Assembly: GCF_000338295.1 (NCBI RefSeq)
Contig: NZ_ANMO01000133.1
Span: 1-63,505, forward strand
Length of the DNA: 63,505 nucleotides
From: Rhodopirellula europaea 6C
Lineage (GTDB): Bacteria > Planctomycetota > Planctomycetia > Pirellulales > Pirellulaceae
Direction: 5' to 3'
Below, one piece after another: positions 1 through 6,828 of the stretch. Numbering within the stretch: position 1 is the first letter of the stretch; the number at the start of each line of letters is the position of its first letter. Under the pieces are notes generated by a model. That model made no database searches and was not told the origin of the DNA. It saw only the letters and a list, made by a program, of their open reading frames with translations. The position numbers were made by a program, and so were the translations under genes.

Positions 1-2
1 CC

Positions 3-404
3 GGAGACGCCGCGTCGCTCGCCCCCGATTTAGAAGCCCCGTCGCGATGGTGGGCGTATGGCGGATGGCTGGGAAGTTTGCCCAACTCGGTCACCGAATT
101 CGCTTGGCCGGACGAAGGTCTGATGGCTTGGTGGTCTCGCGTCGGTGGATGGGAGTTGACCGCCGCCTGGCTGGTCTCCTCGTTCGCATTTGGGATGTTC
201 CATCCGATCACCAAACTGTACATCGTCGTCACCGCATTGATGGGTTTGTACTTTGGTGCCTTGTTGATCGTGACCGGCAATCTGCTGATCCCGATCACCG
301 CTCACGCTCTTTATGACGCGGTTCAACTCTGGGGTGCTGGCCGAGCGGCGGAAGACACCGAAGACGTCGTCACGGATGAGGATGAGAAGTCCGACCAAAG
401 CTGA
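3..404 (+). CDS. CPBP-family intramembrane protease, C-terminal part (5' end outside window)
   Basis: The frame is open from base 3 without a stop, so the gene begins upstream of the window; about 133 residues are visible. The last ~70 residues resemble the C-terminal motifs of CPBP (Abi) intramembrane metalloproteases: FAFGMFHP followed by a hydrophobic helix, then IPITAHALYDAVQL, where the His residues would be metal ligands. The upstream EExxxR motif of the family is not in view. The protein ends in an acidic tail. The 3' end overlaps the convergent amidohydrolase gene by 82 bp. The family call rests on these two short motifs, so function beyond membrane protease is not claimed. Confidence 0.7.
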   Translation, partial: GDAASLAPDLEAPSRWWAYGGWLGSLPNSVTEFAWPDEGLMAWWSRVGGWELTAAWLVSSFAFGMFHPITKLYIVVTALMGLYFGALLIVTGNLLIPITAHALYDAVQLWGAGRAAEDTEDVVTDEDEKSDQS

Positions 405-1519
405 TCGACTCGGTTTGCTTTAGTTGCGACGGTGATGAAGTTGGCTGGCATTCCAGCGGCCAACCGTCCCTGAGTCGCGGATCGTCCCAAAGCGTCGGCA
501 CCGTTGGCGGTCGCCATGCGAAGCACGTCTGTTGGGTTCAAGTCAGGCCGATGCTTGAGTAGGTGCTGAACCTCGCCCCAAAGATCCAGATCAGGATTGC
601 TGGCACGTGAATCGGTCCCGATCGCGACGTTGATTCCTGCGGCTAGCAATTCTGCAACGGGATGCTTGGAATGTTGGAAGAAATGATGCGTTCTCGGGCA
701 GTACACGATGCTGCAGTTCGGGTGCGATTTGACTTGCTCGATTTCGGACTCGGTCAAATCATTTCCGTGCACAATCAACGCTCGAGGTGAGTCGGCGAGC
801 AACTGAATCAGGTGCGAGATTGGATTCGCTTCCGTCCAGGGAAAGAACGCTTCGACCGGCAATCCCAGTGTTCGCAATGACTCGGCAAACGGGCCGGACC
901 CGTTGCTCAGTAACTCCCGTTCGGCAGGTGATTCCGCGACGTGCATGGCGAGTGTCGTGTTGAGCTGCTTTGCAATTTCTACGCACCGCTCGATCAACGG
1001 CAGCGGTGTCGAGTACGGAGCATGCGGGCTGATGGCAACGACGTCGCATCGCGAATCAGGCGATGTGTTGTTGGCGAGATGTTGTTCGGCCTGCGCCATT
1101 CGTTCATCGCCTCGTTCCTGGCTGAGTCCCAGGACTTCCGCGAATGCGATCGTGTTGGGTGGGATTGTTTCCATCGGCGTGGTCACGATGTCTGCGATCA
1201 GTTGCGTGCCTGAGGCAATTGCTTCTCCGTGTCCTCTGAGAACGCTTTGTTGTCGCGTTTGGTGATCGACCATCCCTCGGGTCGTGATGACTTCGCGAAT
1301 CCAGTCGGCCAATTCCATGCCGGCGTGTCCGACGGGTTTCGCAAGGTCGCTGAACTCCAGGTGCGTGTGAGCGTTGACCAAACCCGGCAGAATAGCGACG
1401 TCTCCAAGGTCGATCAGCTCTCCTTCGATCTTCGAATCCTGAAAGGATCCAATCGAAGCGATCACGCCCGAGTCAACGATCATCATCCCGTTGGGGATCG
1501 GAGCCTTATCGATGGGCAT
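323..1519 (-). CDS. Amidohydrolase (cytosine deaminase / chlorohydrolase-like, COG0402 type)
   Basis: About 398 residues of a TIM-barrel metal-dependent hydrolase. Visible motifs are NAHTHLEF near residues 49-56 (the HxH metal site), SPHAPYSTP, MHVAES, IVHGNDLT and the late GTDSRASNP with the catalytic Asp. It would hydrolyse or deaminate a cyclic or amidine substrate in the cytoplasm. The HTHLEFS-type motif is also found in aminodeoxyfutalosine deaminases of the futalosine menaquinone route, so that is one possible substrate, not shown here. The start is uncertain. ATG at 1519 is used, but the family usually has a TYRARW-like strand before it; that strand is encoded upstream and could be reached from TTG at 1561, which would overlap the divergent glycosylase gene. 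The C-terminus is Ser-rich and overlaps the CPBP gene. Confidence 0.82.
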   Translation of the reverse strand: MPIDKAPIPNGMMIVDSGVIASIGSFQDSKIEGELIDLGDVAILPGLVNAHTHLEFSDLAKPVGHAGMELADWIREVITTRGMVDHQTRQQSVLRGHGEAIASGTQLIADIVTTPMETIPPNTIAFAEVLGLSQERGDERMAQAEQHLANNTSPDSRCDVVAISPHAPYSTPLPLIERCVEIAKQLNTTLAMHVAESPAERELLSNGSGPFAESLRTLGLPVEAFFPWTEANPISHLIQLLADSPRALIVHGNDLTESEIEQVKSHPNCSIVYCPRTHHFFQHSKHPVAELLAAGINVAIGTDSRASNPDLDLWGEVQHLLKHRPDLNPTDVLRMATANGADALGRSATQGRLAAGMPANFITVATKANRVDQLWSDFSSSSVTTSSVSSAARPAPQS

Positions 1520-1548
1520 CAACCAACGCGCGCGATAAGTTTGTTTTG

Positions 1549-2247
1549 ATGAATGATGCAAAACGAAATCAGTTCCGTGTGGATGACGAAGGAGATCGGC
1601 GGATCGATTGGGAATCGACGCAGTCGTTGCTGCCGCAGTTTTTTGACCGTCGACCTGCTGTCGTCGCTCGCCAGTTGTTGGGTTGCGGTTTCGCTCGACG
1701 AATCGAAGGAGTCTGGGTTGGGGGTTGGATCGTGGAAACTGAAGCCTACCTGTCCAGTCGCGACGCTGCGAGTCACAGTGCGCGAGGTGAGAAACCCGGG
1801 AATGCATCGATGTTCGGACGGCCGAGCACATTGTATGTCTATCCGATTCATGCCAAGCACTGCGTGAATCTGGTCGCCGAATCGGTCGGGCGCGGTTCGG
1901 CGGTTTTGATCCGGGCTCTTCAGCCGGTTTGGGGTATCGACCGAATGATCCACCATCGAGGCTTCGATCCATCGGAAACAACCGACGGCAGATCGCTGAC
2001 GACGGGCCCCGGACGTTTGTGCCAATCCCTCGTGATTGACCGGTCGTGCGACGGAGTGGATCCGATTCTCGATCGGAACTGGCGTGTTTTCGCGGGGCCC
2101 AAAATTTTGCGCAGCCGTGTAACCACCACGACTCGGATCGGAATTTCCCAGTCCGCTGAATTGCCACTGCGTTTTTTCGTGGATGGGAATCGCTTCGTTA
2201 GCGGTTTGGTTCGGCAGCATCGCCGGCCTCGACGGGATTCGCTCTGA
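1549..2247 (+). CDS. mpg: 3-methyladenine DNA glycosylase (AAG/MPG family)
   Basis: A 232-residue protein of the AAG family, which excises alkylated purines (3-methyladenine, hypoxanthine) to start base-excision repair. Visible family motifs: LLGCGFARR near the N-terminus, IVETEAY (catalytic Glu), ASHSARG, MFGRPSTLYVY, and TTGPGRLCQSLVID. Length agrees with bacterial family members of about 190-230 residues. The ATG at 1549 lies head to head with the amidohydrolase gene, leaving at most 29 bp between starts, so the promoter of each must lie inside the other gene. It is unlinked to other repair genes here except exonuclease III at 26767. Confidence 0.9.
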   Translation: MNDAKRNQFRVDDEGDRRIDWESTQSLLPQFFDRRPAVVARQLLGCGFARRIEGVWVGGWIVETEAYLSSRDAASHSARGEKPGNASMFGRPSTLYVYPIHAKHCVNLVAESVGRGSAVLIRALQPVWGIDRMIHHRGFDPSETTDGRSLTTGPGRLCQSLVIDRSCDGVDPILDRNWRVFAGPKILRSRVTTTTRIGISQSAELPLRFFVDGNRFVSGLVRQHRRPRRDSL

Positions 2248-2342
2248 CGAGAATTCGTTACACTGCCAGCGACCAATCGGGAGTCGATTCACGGCCTCGG
2301 TTGGTTTGAAACCTCCAGCTTGTCCACGACTTCGATTGCAGA

Positions 2343-2975
2343 ATGTCCTCCAACGCCACCACCGAAGAACACGTCCTCGTCATTCCCGCGACCTTGATCG
2401 AAGCGATTGGGCACCTGGAAGGGTTTGACCGCAATGTGGACCGATTTCTGCAACCTATTCTTGCCAGCGACGAATTGTCTTATCGTCCGCGCGGTGCGAT
2501 GGAGCTCGATCCAAGCTTCAAGCAATTGATTCCCTACGTGGTGATGCAGTGGACAGACCCGGCTGACGGGGAGGTCAAATGGTTTCAATACACTCGCGGT
2601 GGCGGTTCGGGTGAAAAACGTCTGCACGCCAAACGCAGCATCGGTGTCGGCGGCCACATCAGTCAGGAAGACGCCGGCGGCGAAGAAGACCCGTACACCG
2701 TCGGCATGCGTCGTGAATTAGAAGAGGAAGTCACGATTGGAGCACCCTATGTGGATCAGCGAGAAGGTTTGCTATATGACCCGAGCAACGAAGTTGGCCG
2801 AGTGCACCTAGGAGTCGTCCACCGCTTCATATTGGAACAACCGCTCGTTTCCAGCAACGAACCCGAACTCGCCGAAGGCCAGTTCGTGTCCGTGAAACAA
2901 CTTCGCGAAGAACGCGAACACCTGGAAACCTGGAGCCAGCTCACATTGGACGCCCTGTTTCCTGAGTCGGTTTGA
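2343..2975 (+). CDS. Nudix hydrolase
   Basis: A 210-residue protein with a Nudix box around residues 103-130: GGHISQEDAG followed by RRELEEEV, matching GX5EX7REUXEEXGU with a slightly lengthened first spacer. Nudix enzymes hydrolyse nucleoside diphosphates linked to another moiety using Mg2+ bound by the REXXEE glutamates. The N-terminal half carries a conserved-looking strand-rich region (LIPYVVMQW, KWFQYTRGGG) seen in a subgroup of predicted phosphoesterases. The substrate cannot be read from sequence. A short gap separates it from mpg. The hairpin after the gene has its T-tract on the other strand. Confidence 0.85.
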   Translation: MSSNATTEEHVLVIPATLIEAIGHLEGFDRNVDRFLQPILASDELSYRPRGAMELDPSFKQLIPYVVMQWTDPADGEVKWFQYTRGGGSGEKRLHAKRSIGVGGHISQEDAGGEEDPYTVGMRRELEEEVTIGAPYVDQREGLLYDPSNEVGRVHLGVVHRFILEQPLVSSNEPELAEGQFVSVKQLREEREHLETWSQLTLDALFPESV

Positions 2976-2985
2976 ATCGAACGTT

Positions 2986-3025
2986 CCAAAAAAACTGCCG
3001 CCATGAGTGACTCACAGCGGCAGTT
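2986..3025 (-). terminator. Rho-independent terminator of the first DUF1559 gene
   Basis: A perfect 9-bp stem (AACTGCCGC at 2993-3001 with GCGGCAGTT at 3017-3025) encloses a 15-nt loop. On the minus strand it is followed by a run of seven T. It lies 35 bp after the stop codon of the DUF1559 gene at 3060-4295. Confidence 0.85.
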
Positions 3026-3059
3026 AGCTAATCTTGCAACGGAACTGAACGAGAATTGA

Positions 3060-4295
3060 TTAGAACTCGCCGTCGATCACTTCTTTCGCAGCGCGTGAGC
3101 CAAGCGATCCCCATAGTCCGTAAGGACTGGGGCTACCCGGTGGTGGCGACCCAGCTCGGTTCGATACTTGCGGTGCATTTTTGTTACCAGCTTCAATCGA
3201 ATCGGTGACGAATTTGACTGCTCCGTCTCCCATCAACACATGCACTCCACCCTGGTGTTGGCTCGAAGGAGGTGTAACGACATCGCGGTGGTCTCGGCCG
3301 TCGGAACAGAGTTCGCGGTTGGGCGATAGCACAGTGGTCATCTGCGAATATGGTGGCATATAATCATGCCAGCGAAAGCCTCGGCCCCAAACGGCCTGTT
3401 TGGTCAGCCCATCCGGCGACCAGAATTGCGGACGCTCTGGATCAACATATGGCTCGGCGTAGGACGGATCCAGTCGACACTGGTTTTTTTCGTTTGGCGC
3501 CGCGTGAGCTCCAGTGTTGGTCGGAACCGTCGTGCGTTTATCATTGTTGCCTAAATCGGTAGTGATTTCCCCGCACATAATCGTGTTGGAGAGGCCATCA
3601 AGTGTATCTCGGAATTGAACCGCTCGGCCATTAACGAACATTCCACGCTGGGCTGAATTGGATGCATTCACATGCGCCGTGTCAGCTTGGTACGGCAATG
3701 TCGCTCCAGATGCTACCTCGTCCACGTCGAGGTATGAGTCTCGGGAATAGACCGCTGAGTCTCCCATGCAAGCCGCGTAGTTTGTGCGTCCAAGTGATGG
3801 CAAGCCGCGACCTGGGTCACTTGGGCAGCGGAATGATGGTATTTCGGTAGCCCATGGTGGATACTGAACGCGGTCTGGGTGAGGCCCCATGGGTTGCCAA
3901 GGTGGATTCTTGGTGGAACCATCCGAATTCACGCTGAGAGGATTGGATATCTGTTCCCAGAGGCCCTGCTGTTCCAAAAACGGCAAGGTGCCAACCAGGA
4001 ATGACAATCGCTTGTTAGACGAGATTTCGCGACCTGGATTAGTGTCCCACGGGTCTCGCCCGCCCACGGCATAGGTTCCTGATGCATGGACAGGGAGATT
4101 GTTGTAAGCCGAATGATAGTTGTGGATAGCCAGGCCGATTTGCTTGAAATTATTGCTGCAGCTCATGCGCCTGGCGGCTTCACGAGCAGCTTGTACAGCG
4201 GGCAATAAGAGGCCCACGAGCACGCCGATAATCGCAATCACGACGAGGAGTTCCACCAATGTGAAACCTCGTCTCTGTTGTCTGTTCCTGCGCAT
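3060..4295 (-). CDS. DUF1559 prepilin-like protein (copy 1)
   Basis: 411 residues. The N-terminus [15 protein letters not shown] is a type IV prepilin signal with Gly-Phe cleavage site and Glu at +5, followed by a hydrophobic helix ([17 protein letters not shown]) and [17 protein letters not shown]. The C-terminus has [12 protein letters not shown], the H-x9-DG motif of the DUF1559 family, which is greatly expanded in planctomycetes. It is probably processed by a prepilin peptidase and exposed on the envelope as a pseudopilin-like protein; its exact role is unknown. The start at 4295 is chosen because AGGAAGG lies 6-7 bp upstream. It is roughly 80-85% identical by eye to the gene at 4840-6072, so the two are recent paralogues. 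Confidence 0.9.
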   Translation of the reverse strand: MRRNRQQRRGFTLVELLVVIAIIGVLVGLLLPAVQAAREAARRMSCSNNFKQIGLAIHNYHSAYNNLPVHASGTYAVGGRDPWDTNPGREISSNKRLSFLVGTLPFLEQQGLWEQISNPLSVNSDGSTKNPPWQPMGPHPDRVQYPPWATEIPSFRCPSDPGRGLPSLGRTNYAACMGDSAVYSRDSYLDVDEVASGATLPYQADTAHVNASNSAQRGMFVNGRAVQFRDTLDGLSNTIMCGEITTDLGNNDKRTTVPTNTGAHAAPNEKNQCRLDPSYAEPYVDPERPQFWSPDGLTKQAVWGRGFRWHDYMPPYSQMTTVLSPNRELCSDGRDHRDVVTPPSSQHQGGVHVLMGDGAVKFVTDSIEAGNKNAPQVSNRAGSPPPGSPSPYGLWGSLGSRAAKEVIDGEF

Positions 4296-4510
4296 CTTTG
4301 CCTTCCTAATTTGGGTGGCGAGAAATATAGAACTGCGGTCCAGCAAGCGAATTGCCGCTGGACTGCATGGTTGTGTTGCAGGTGCTGATTGTCACTCTGC
4401 ACGGATAAGTCCAGTGAAGTCGATGGTCTTTGTGATTCTCGTCCGTTCGATCGCCAAATCTGCTTTGGACTGGCAGGTATGGCATTCGAACCGGAGCGTT
4501 TGAATACAAG

Positions 4511-4540
4511 ACGAGCGGCCAGATAATGCTGGCTGCTCGT
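4511..4540 (-). terminator. Hairpin after the small lipoprotein gene
   Basis: A 12-bp stem with one G-T pair (ACGAGC and GCCAG on the left, CTGGC and GCTCGT on the right, 6-nt loop) lies 14 bp downstream of the lipoprotein stop codon. There is no clear T-run on the minus strand, so it is either a weak terminator or an mRNA-end stabiliser. Confidence 0.5.
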
Positions 4541-4553
4541 TTCCGTCTCATCG

Positions 4554-4730
4554 CTACTTCGTTCCTTCATATCCTTCTGACATTGCGTCGGCCTCCGCGA
4601 GTGCGGCTTCGTATTCCGCCAACTTTTCCGCGTCCGTGTTGTCGACAATGTTGCTGTTGCTCCCAGAGTCGCATCCGAGTGGTGCGACGAACAAGCAAAA
4701 CATTCCGAAGGTAAGCATCCAGGTCTTCAT
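4554..4730 (-). CDS. Small lipoprotein between two DUF1559 genes
   Basis: 58 residues. MKTWMLTFGMFCLFVAPLGC is a lipoprotein signal peptide with the modified Cys at 20. The mature part is only about 39 residues, Ser/Asn then Ala/Glu-rich (KLAEYEAALAEADAMSEG), likely one helix. The ATG at 4730 follows GGATGAATTA, which provides a plausible ribosome binding site. It is on the same strand as, and lies between, the two DUF1559 paralogues. Small lipoproteins next to DUF1559 genes are common in planctomycetes, suggesting a helper or anchor for the prepilin; this is inference. Confidence 0.75.
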   Translation of the reverse strand: MKTWMLTFGMFCLFVAPLGCDSGSNSNIVDNTDAEKLAEYEAALAEADAMSEGYEGTK

Positions 4731-4761
4731 TAATTCATCCAATGGTAAGAAATTAGTCAAA

Positions 4762-4808
4762 ACAAAAGGAAAAACTGCACTCCCTTCGAAAACGAAAGGA
4801 ATGCAGTT
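4762..4808 (-). terminator. Terminator of the second DUF1559 gene
   Basis: The stem AACTGCA (4773-4779) pairs with TGCAGTT (4802-4808), and an inner imperfect stem forms around CTTCG and CGAAAG. On the minus strand it is followed by TTTTTCCTTTT. It sits about 32 bp after the stop of the gene at 4840. Confidence 0.75.
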
Positions 4809-4839
4809 GAAAGGTCAGTCATATTGCAAAAGTGCGAAA

Positions 4840-6072
4840 TCAGAATTCGCCGTCAATCACTTCCTTCGCTGAACGCGATCCGAGGGCTCCCCAAATACCG
4901 TATGGGCTTTTACTTCCGGCGGCAGGTGAGCCAGCGCGGTCCGACACCTGAGGTGCGTTCTTGTTGCCTGCTTCGATTGAATCGGTAATGAACTTGACAG
5001 CACCATCACCCATCAAAACGTGAACACCGCCTTGGTGGCGACTTGAAGGTGGCGACACCACATCGCGGTGGTCGGTTCCTTCTGAACAAAGTTGTGCGTT
5101 GGGGGCCAAGATCGTCGTCATCTGGCTGTACGGAGGCATGTAATCGTGCCAACGGTAGCCACGTCCCCACACCACTTGCTTCGTTACCGCACTGGTCCAA
5201 AACTGAGGGCGTTCTGGATCAATGTAGGGTTCAGCATAAGACGGATTGAGTCGACACTGATTCTTTTCGTTTGGTGCAGCGTGCGCGCCTACGTTGGTGG
5301 CAACTGTGGTTCGTTTGTCATTGTCACCAAGGTCAGTGGCAATTTCGCCGCACATGATTGTGTTGGACAAGCCGTCCAGTGTGTCGCGAAACTTCATGTG
5401 ACGTCCTGTGACAAACATCCCTCGGTGTGATGCGCTGGACGCAGAGGCATGAGCAGTGTCTGAGATGTACGGTAGCCTGCCGCCTTCACTCACTTCGTCG
5501 ACGTCAAGGTACGAGTCGCGAGAGTAGACAGCCGAGTCACCATGGCAAGCGGCGTAGTTCGTTCGTCCGAGCGACGGCAAACCGGAGCCCGGATCGCTTG
5601 GGCATCGCAATGTTGGAAGTTCGGTCGCCCATGGTGGATATTGCACCCGGTCGGGGTGAGGTCCCATGGCCTGCCAAGCTGGACTTCGAACGGTTCCGTC
5701 CGAGTTGATGCTCAAGGGGTTCGAGATCTGCTCCCAAAGGCCCTGTTGTTCCAGGAATGGCAACATGCCAACTAGGTACGACAGACGGTAGTTGGAGGAG
5801 ACGTCTCCATTTGGGTTGCCATCCCAAGGATCACGTCCGCCGACGGCATACGTTCCTGAACCCTGCACTGGCAGGTTGTTGTAAGCTGAGTGGTAGTTGT
5901 GAGCAGCCAAGCCAATTTGCTTGAAATTATTACTGCAACTCATCCGACGGGCTGCTTCACGGGCGGCCTGCACTGCGGGAAGCAATAATCCGACGAGCAC
6001 GCCGATGATTGCGATGACCACAAGCAATTCCACCAAGGTGAAACCGCGAGACGGCGAGAAACGTTTGTGCAT
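4840..6072 (-). CDS. DUF1559 prepilin-like protein (copy 2)
   Basis: 410 residues. MHKRFSPSRG|FTLVE is a class III (prepilin) signal, followed by the same hydrophobic helix as copy 1 and a C-terminal [12 protein letters not shown] motif. GAGG lies 6 bp upstream of the ATG at 6072. Differences from copy 1 are concentrated in the first ten residues and scattered surface positions, consistent with tandem duplication around the small lipoprotein gene. It is expected in the envelope after prepilin-peptidase processing. It has its own terminator, so the two copies can be expressed independently. Confidence 0.9.
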   Translation of the reverse strand: MHKRFSPSRGFTLVELLVVIAIIGVLVGLLLPAVQAAREAARRMSCSNNFKQIGLAAHNYHSAYNNLPVQGSGTYAVGGRDPWDGNPNGDVSSNYRLSYLVGMLPFLEQQGLWEQISNPLSINSDGTVRSPAWQAMGPHPDRVQYPPWATELPTLRCPSDPGSGLPSLGRTNYAACHGDSAVYSRDSYLDVDEVSEGGRLPYISDTAHASASSASHRGMFVTGRHMKFRDTLDGLSNTIMCGEIATDLGDNDKRTTVATNVGAHAAPNEKNQCRLNPSYAEPYIDPERPQFWTSAVTKQVVWGRGYRWHDYMPPYSQMTTILAPNAQLCSEGTDHRDVVSPPSSRHQGGVHVLMGDGAVKFITDSIEAGNKNAPQVSDRAGSPAAGSKSPYGIWGALGSRSAKEVIDGEF

Positions 6073-6652
6073 CAGTACCTCAATTGAGTCTTAAATGAAC
6101 CTCTTTGCCCGTAATAGCCAAACTCGACATGAGATCTGGGCGGGCTGCAACTTGGGCGTTTCGGTGCGTTGGACCGCGTCTTTCATCTTCGATTGCGACG
6201 AATTCCGAGTCTTATCTCCGATTATCGGTTCCGAAATCCACGAAAAAAGCTCCAAGTCCATTGATTAACACACGCTCAAAATGAAAGTATCGCGATAAAT
6301 TGAAATACCAAGATTATTTCCAATCGGATGGGTGGATGCCGACGCTGGCGAGAGGCTGCCGTCGCTCGTTATGGTGCTGTTGGCGGTTGAGGGGATCAGA
6401 AGCAACGTTCGCGGAAACCGGATAGAGATTCTGGTTTTCCTCCTATTGCAAAATCTGCAATTCAATTACTCTTCTGGGCCACAGAAGTCGGCGGCGTGCA
6501 AATTGACGTCGCGAATCGGCTTTTCTGCGACAGGTCTTCAGTGTGATCCGCTCGGTATCGACCCGAGTGGCTACCCAGTCCGTTGAGCGTCTTGATTGAT
6601 CGCTTGAGACGGATTCTTTCTGGTGAATGAGAAGCGGCGTCGTGGTTGTGTC
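6073..6652. other. Intergenic region with no recognised gene
   Basis: About 580 bp between the divergent DUF1559 and helicase genes. It is relatively AT-rich around 6240-6330. Open frames here are short, lack family signatures and have no convincing ribosome binding sites. It probably holds the promoters of both flanking genes, but no confident -10/-35 pair could be assigned. Confidence 0.6.
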
Positions 6653-6744
6653 GGAATGCAAAGGTTCGAGAGTCCAGGAGGACTGAATTGAACCGCAGAC
6701 AACCAGGTACAGGGCTCTGAACGAGTCCTCTGGTTTGGCATTCC
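6653..6744 (+). promoter_or_regulatory. Structured 5' leader element of the DEAD-box helicase mRNA
   Basis: A long-range hairpin: GGAATGC (6653-6659) pairs with GCATTCC (6738-6744), and CCAGGAGGACT (6674-6684) pairs with AGTCCTCTGG (6724-6733) with a single bulged G. The interior about 39 nt can form further pairs. It lies 85 nt upstream of the helicase ATG. Several bacterial cold-shock RNA helicases have long autoregulated leaders; a similar role here is inference. Confidence 0.5.
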
Positions 6745-6794
6745 ATCCTTACCAATTCTGCCGCGACCATGACCGCCTGCGATACGCAGCGTGA

Positions 6795-6827
6795 GTGCGG
6801 CTACCTTTTTAACCGCACGAGTTTTTT
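6795..6827 (+). terminator. Attenuator-like hairpin plus T6 just before the helicase start
   Basis: GTGCGG (6795-6800) pairs with CCGCAC (6813-6818) and is followed by GAG and six T (6822-6827). The helicase ATG starts at 6829. There is no Shine-Dalgarno between hairpin and ATG. The layout resembles an intrinsic terminator acting as an attenuator of the downstream gene. Confidence 0.5.
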
Positions 6828-6828
6828 G

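Noticed and set aside
1519-2292. Minus-strand frames opposite the glycosylase, including an N-terminal extension of the amidohydrolase to 2167
   Set aside because: The added residues are antisense to conserved glycosylase motifs and have no match to amidohydrolases; a start at 1519 or 1561 fits the family length.
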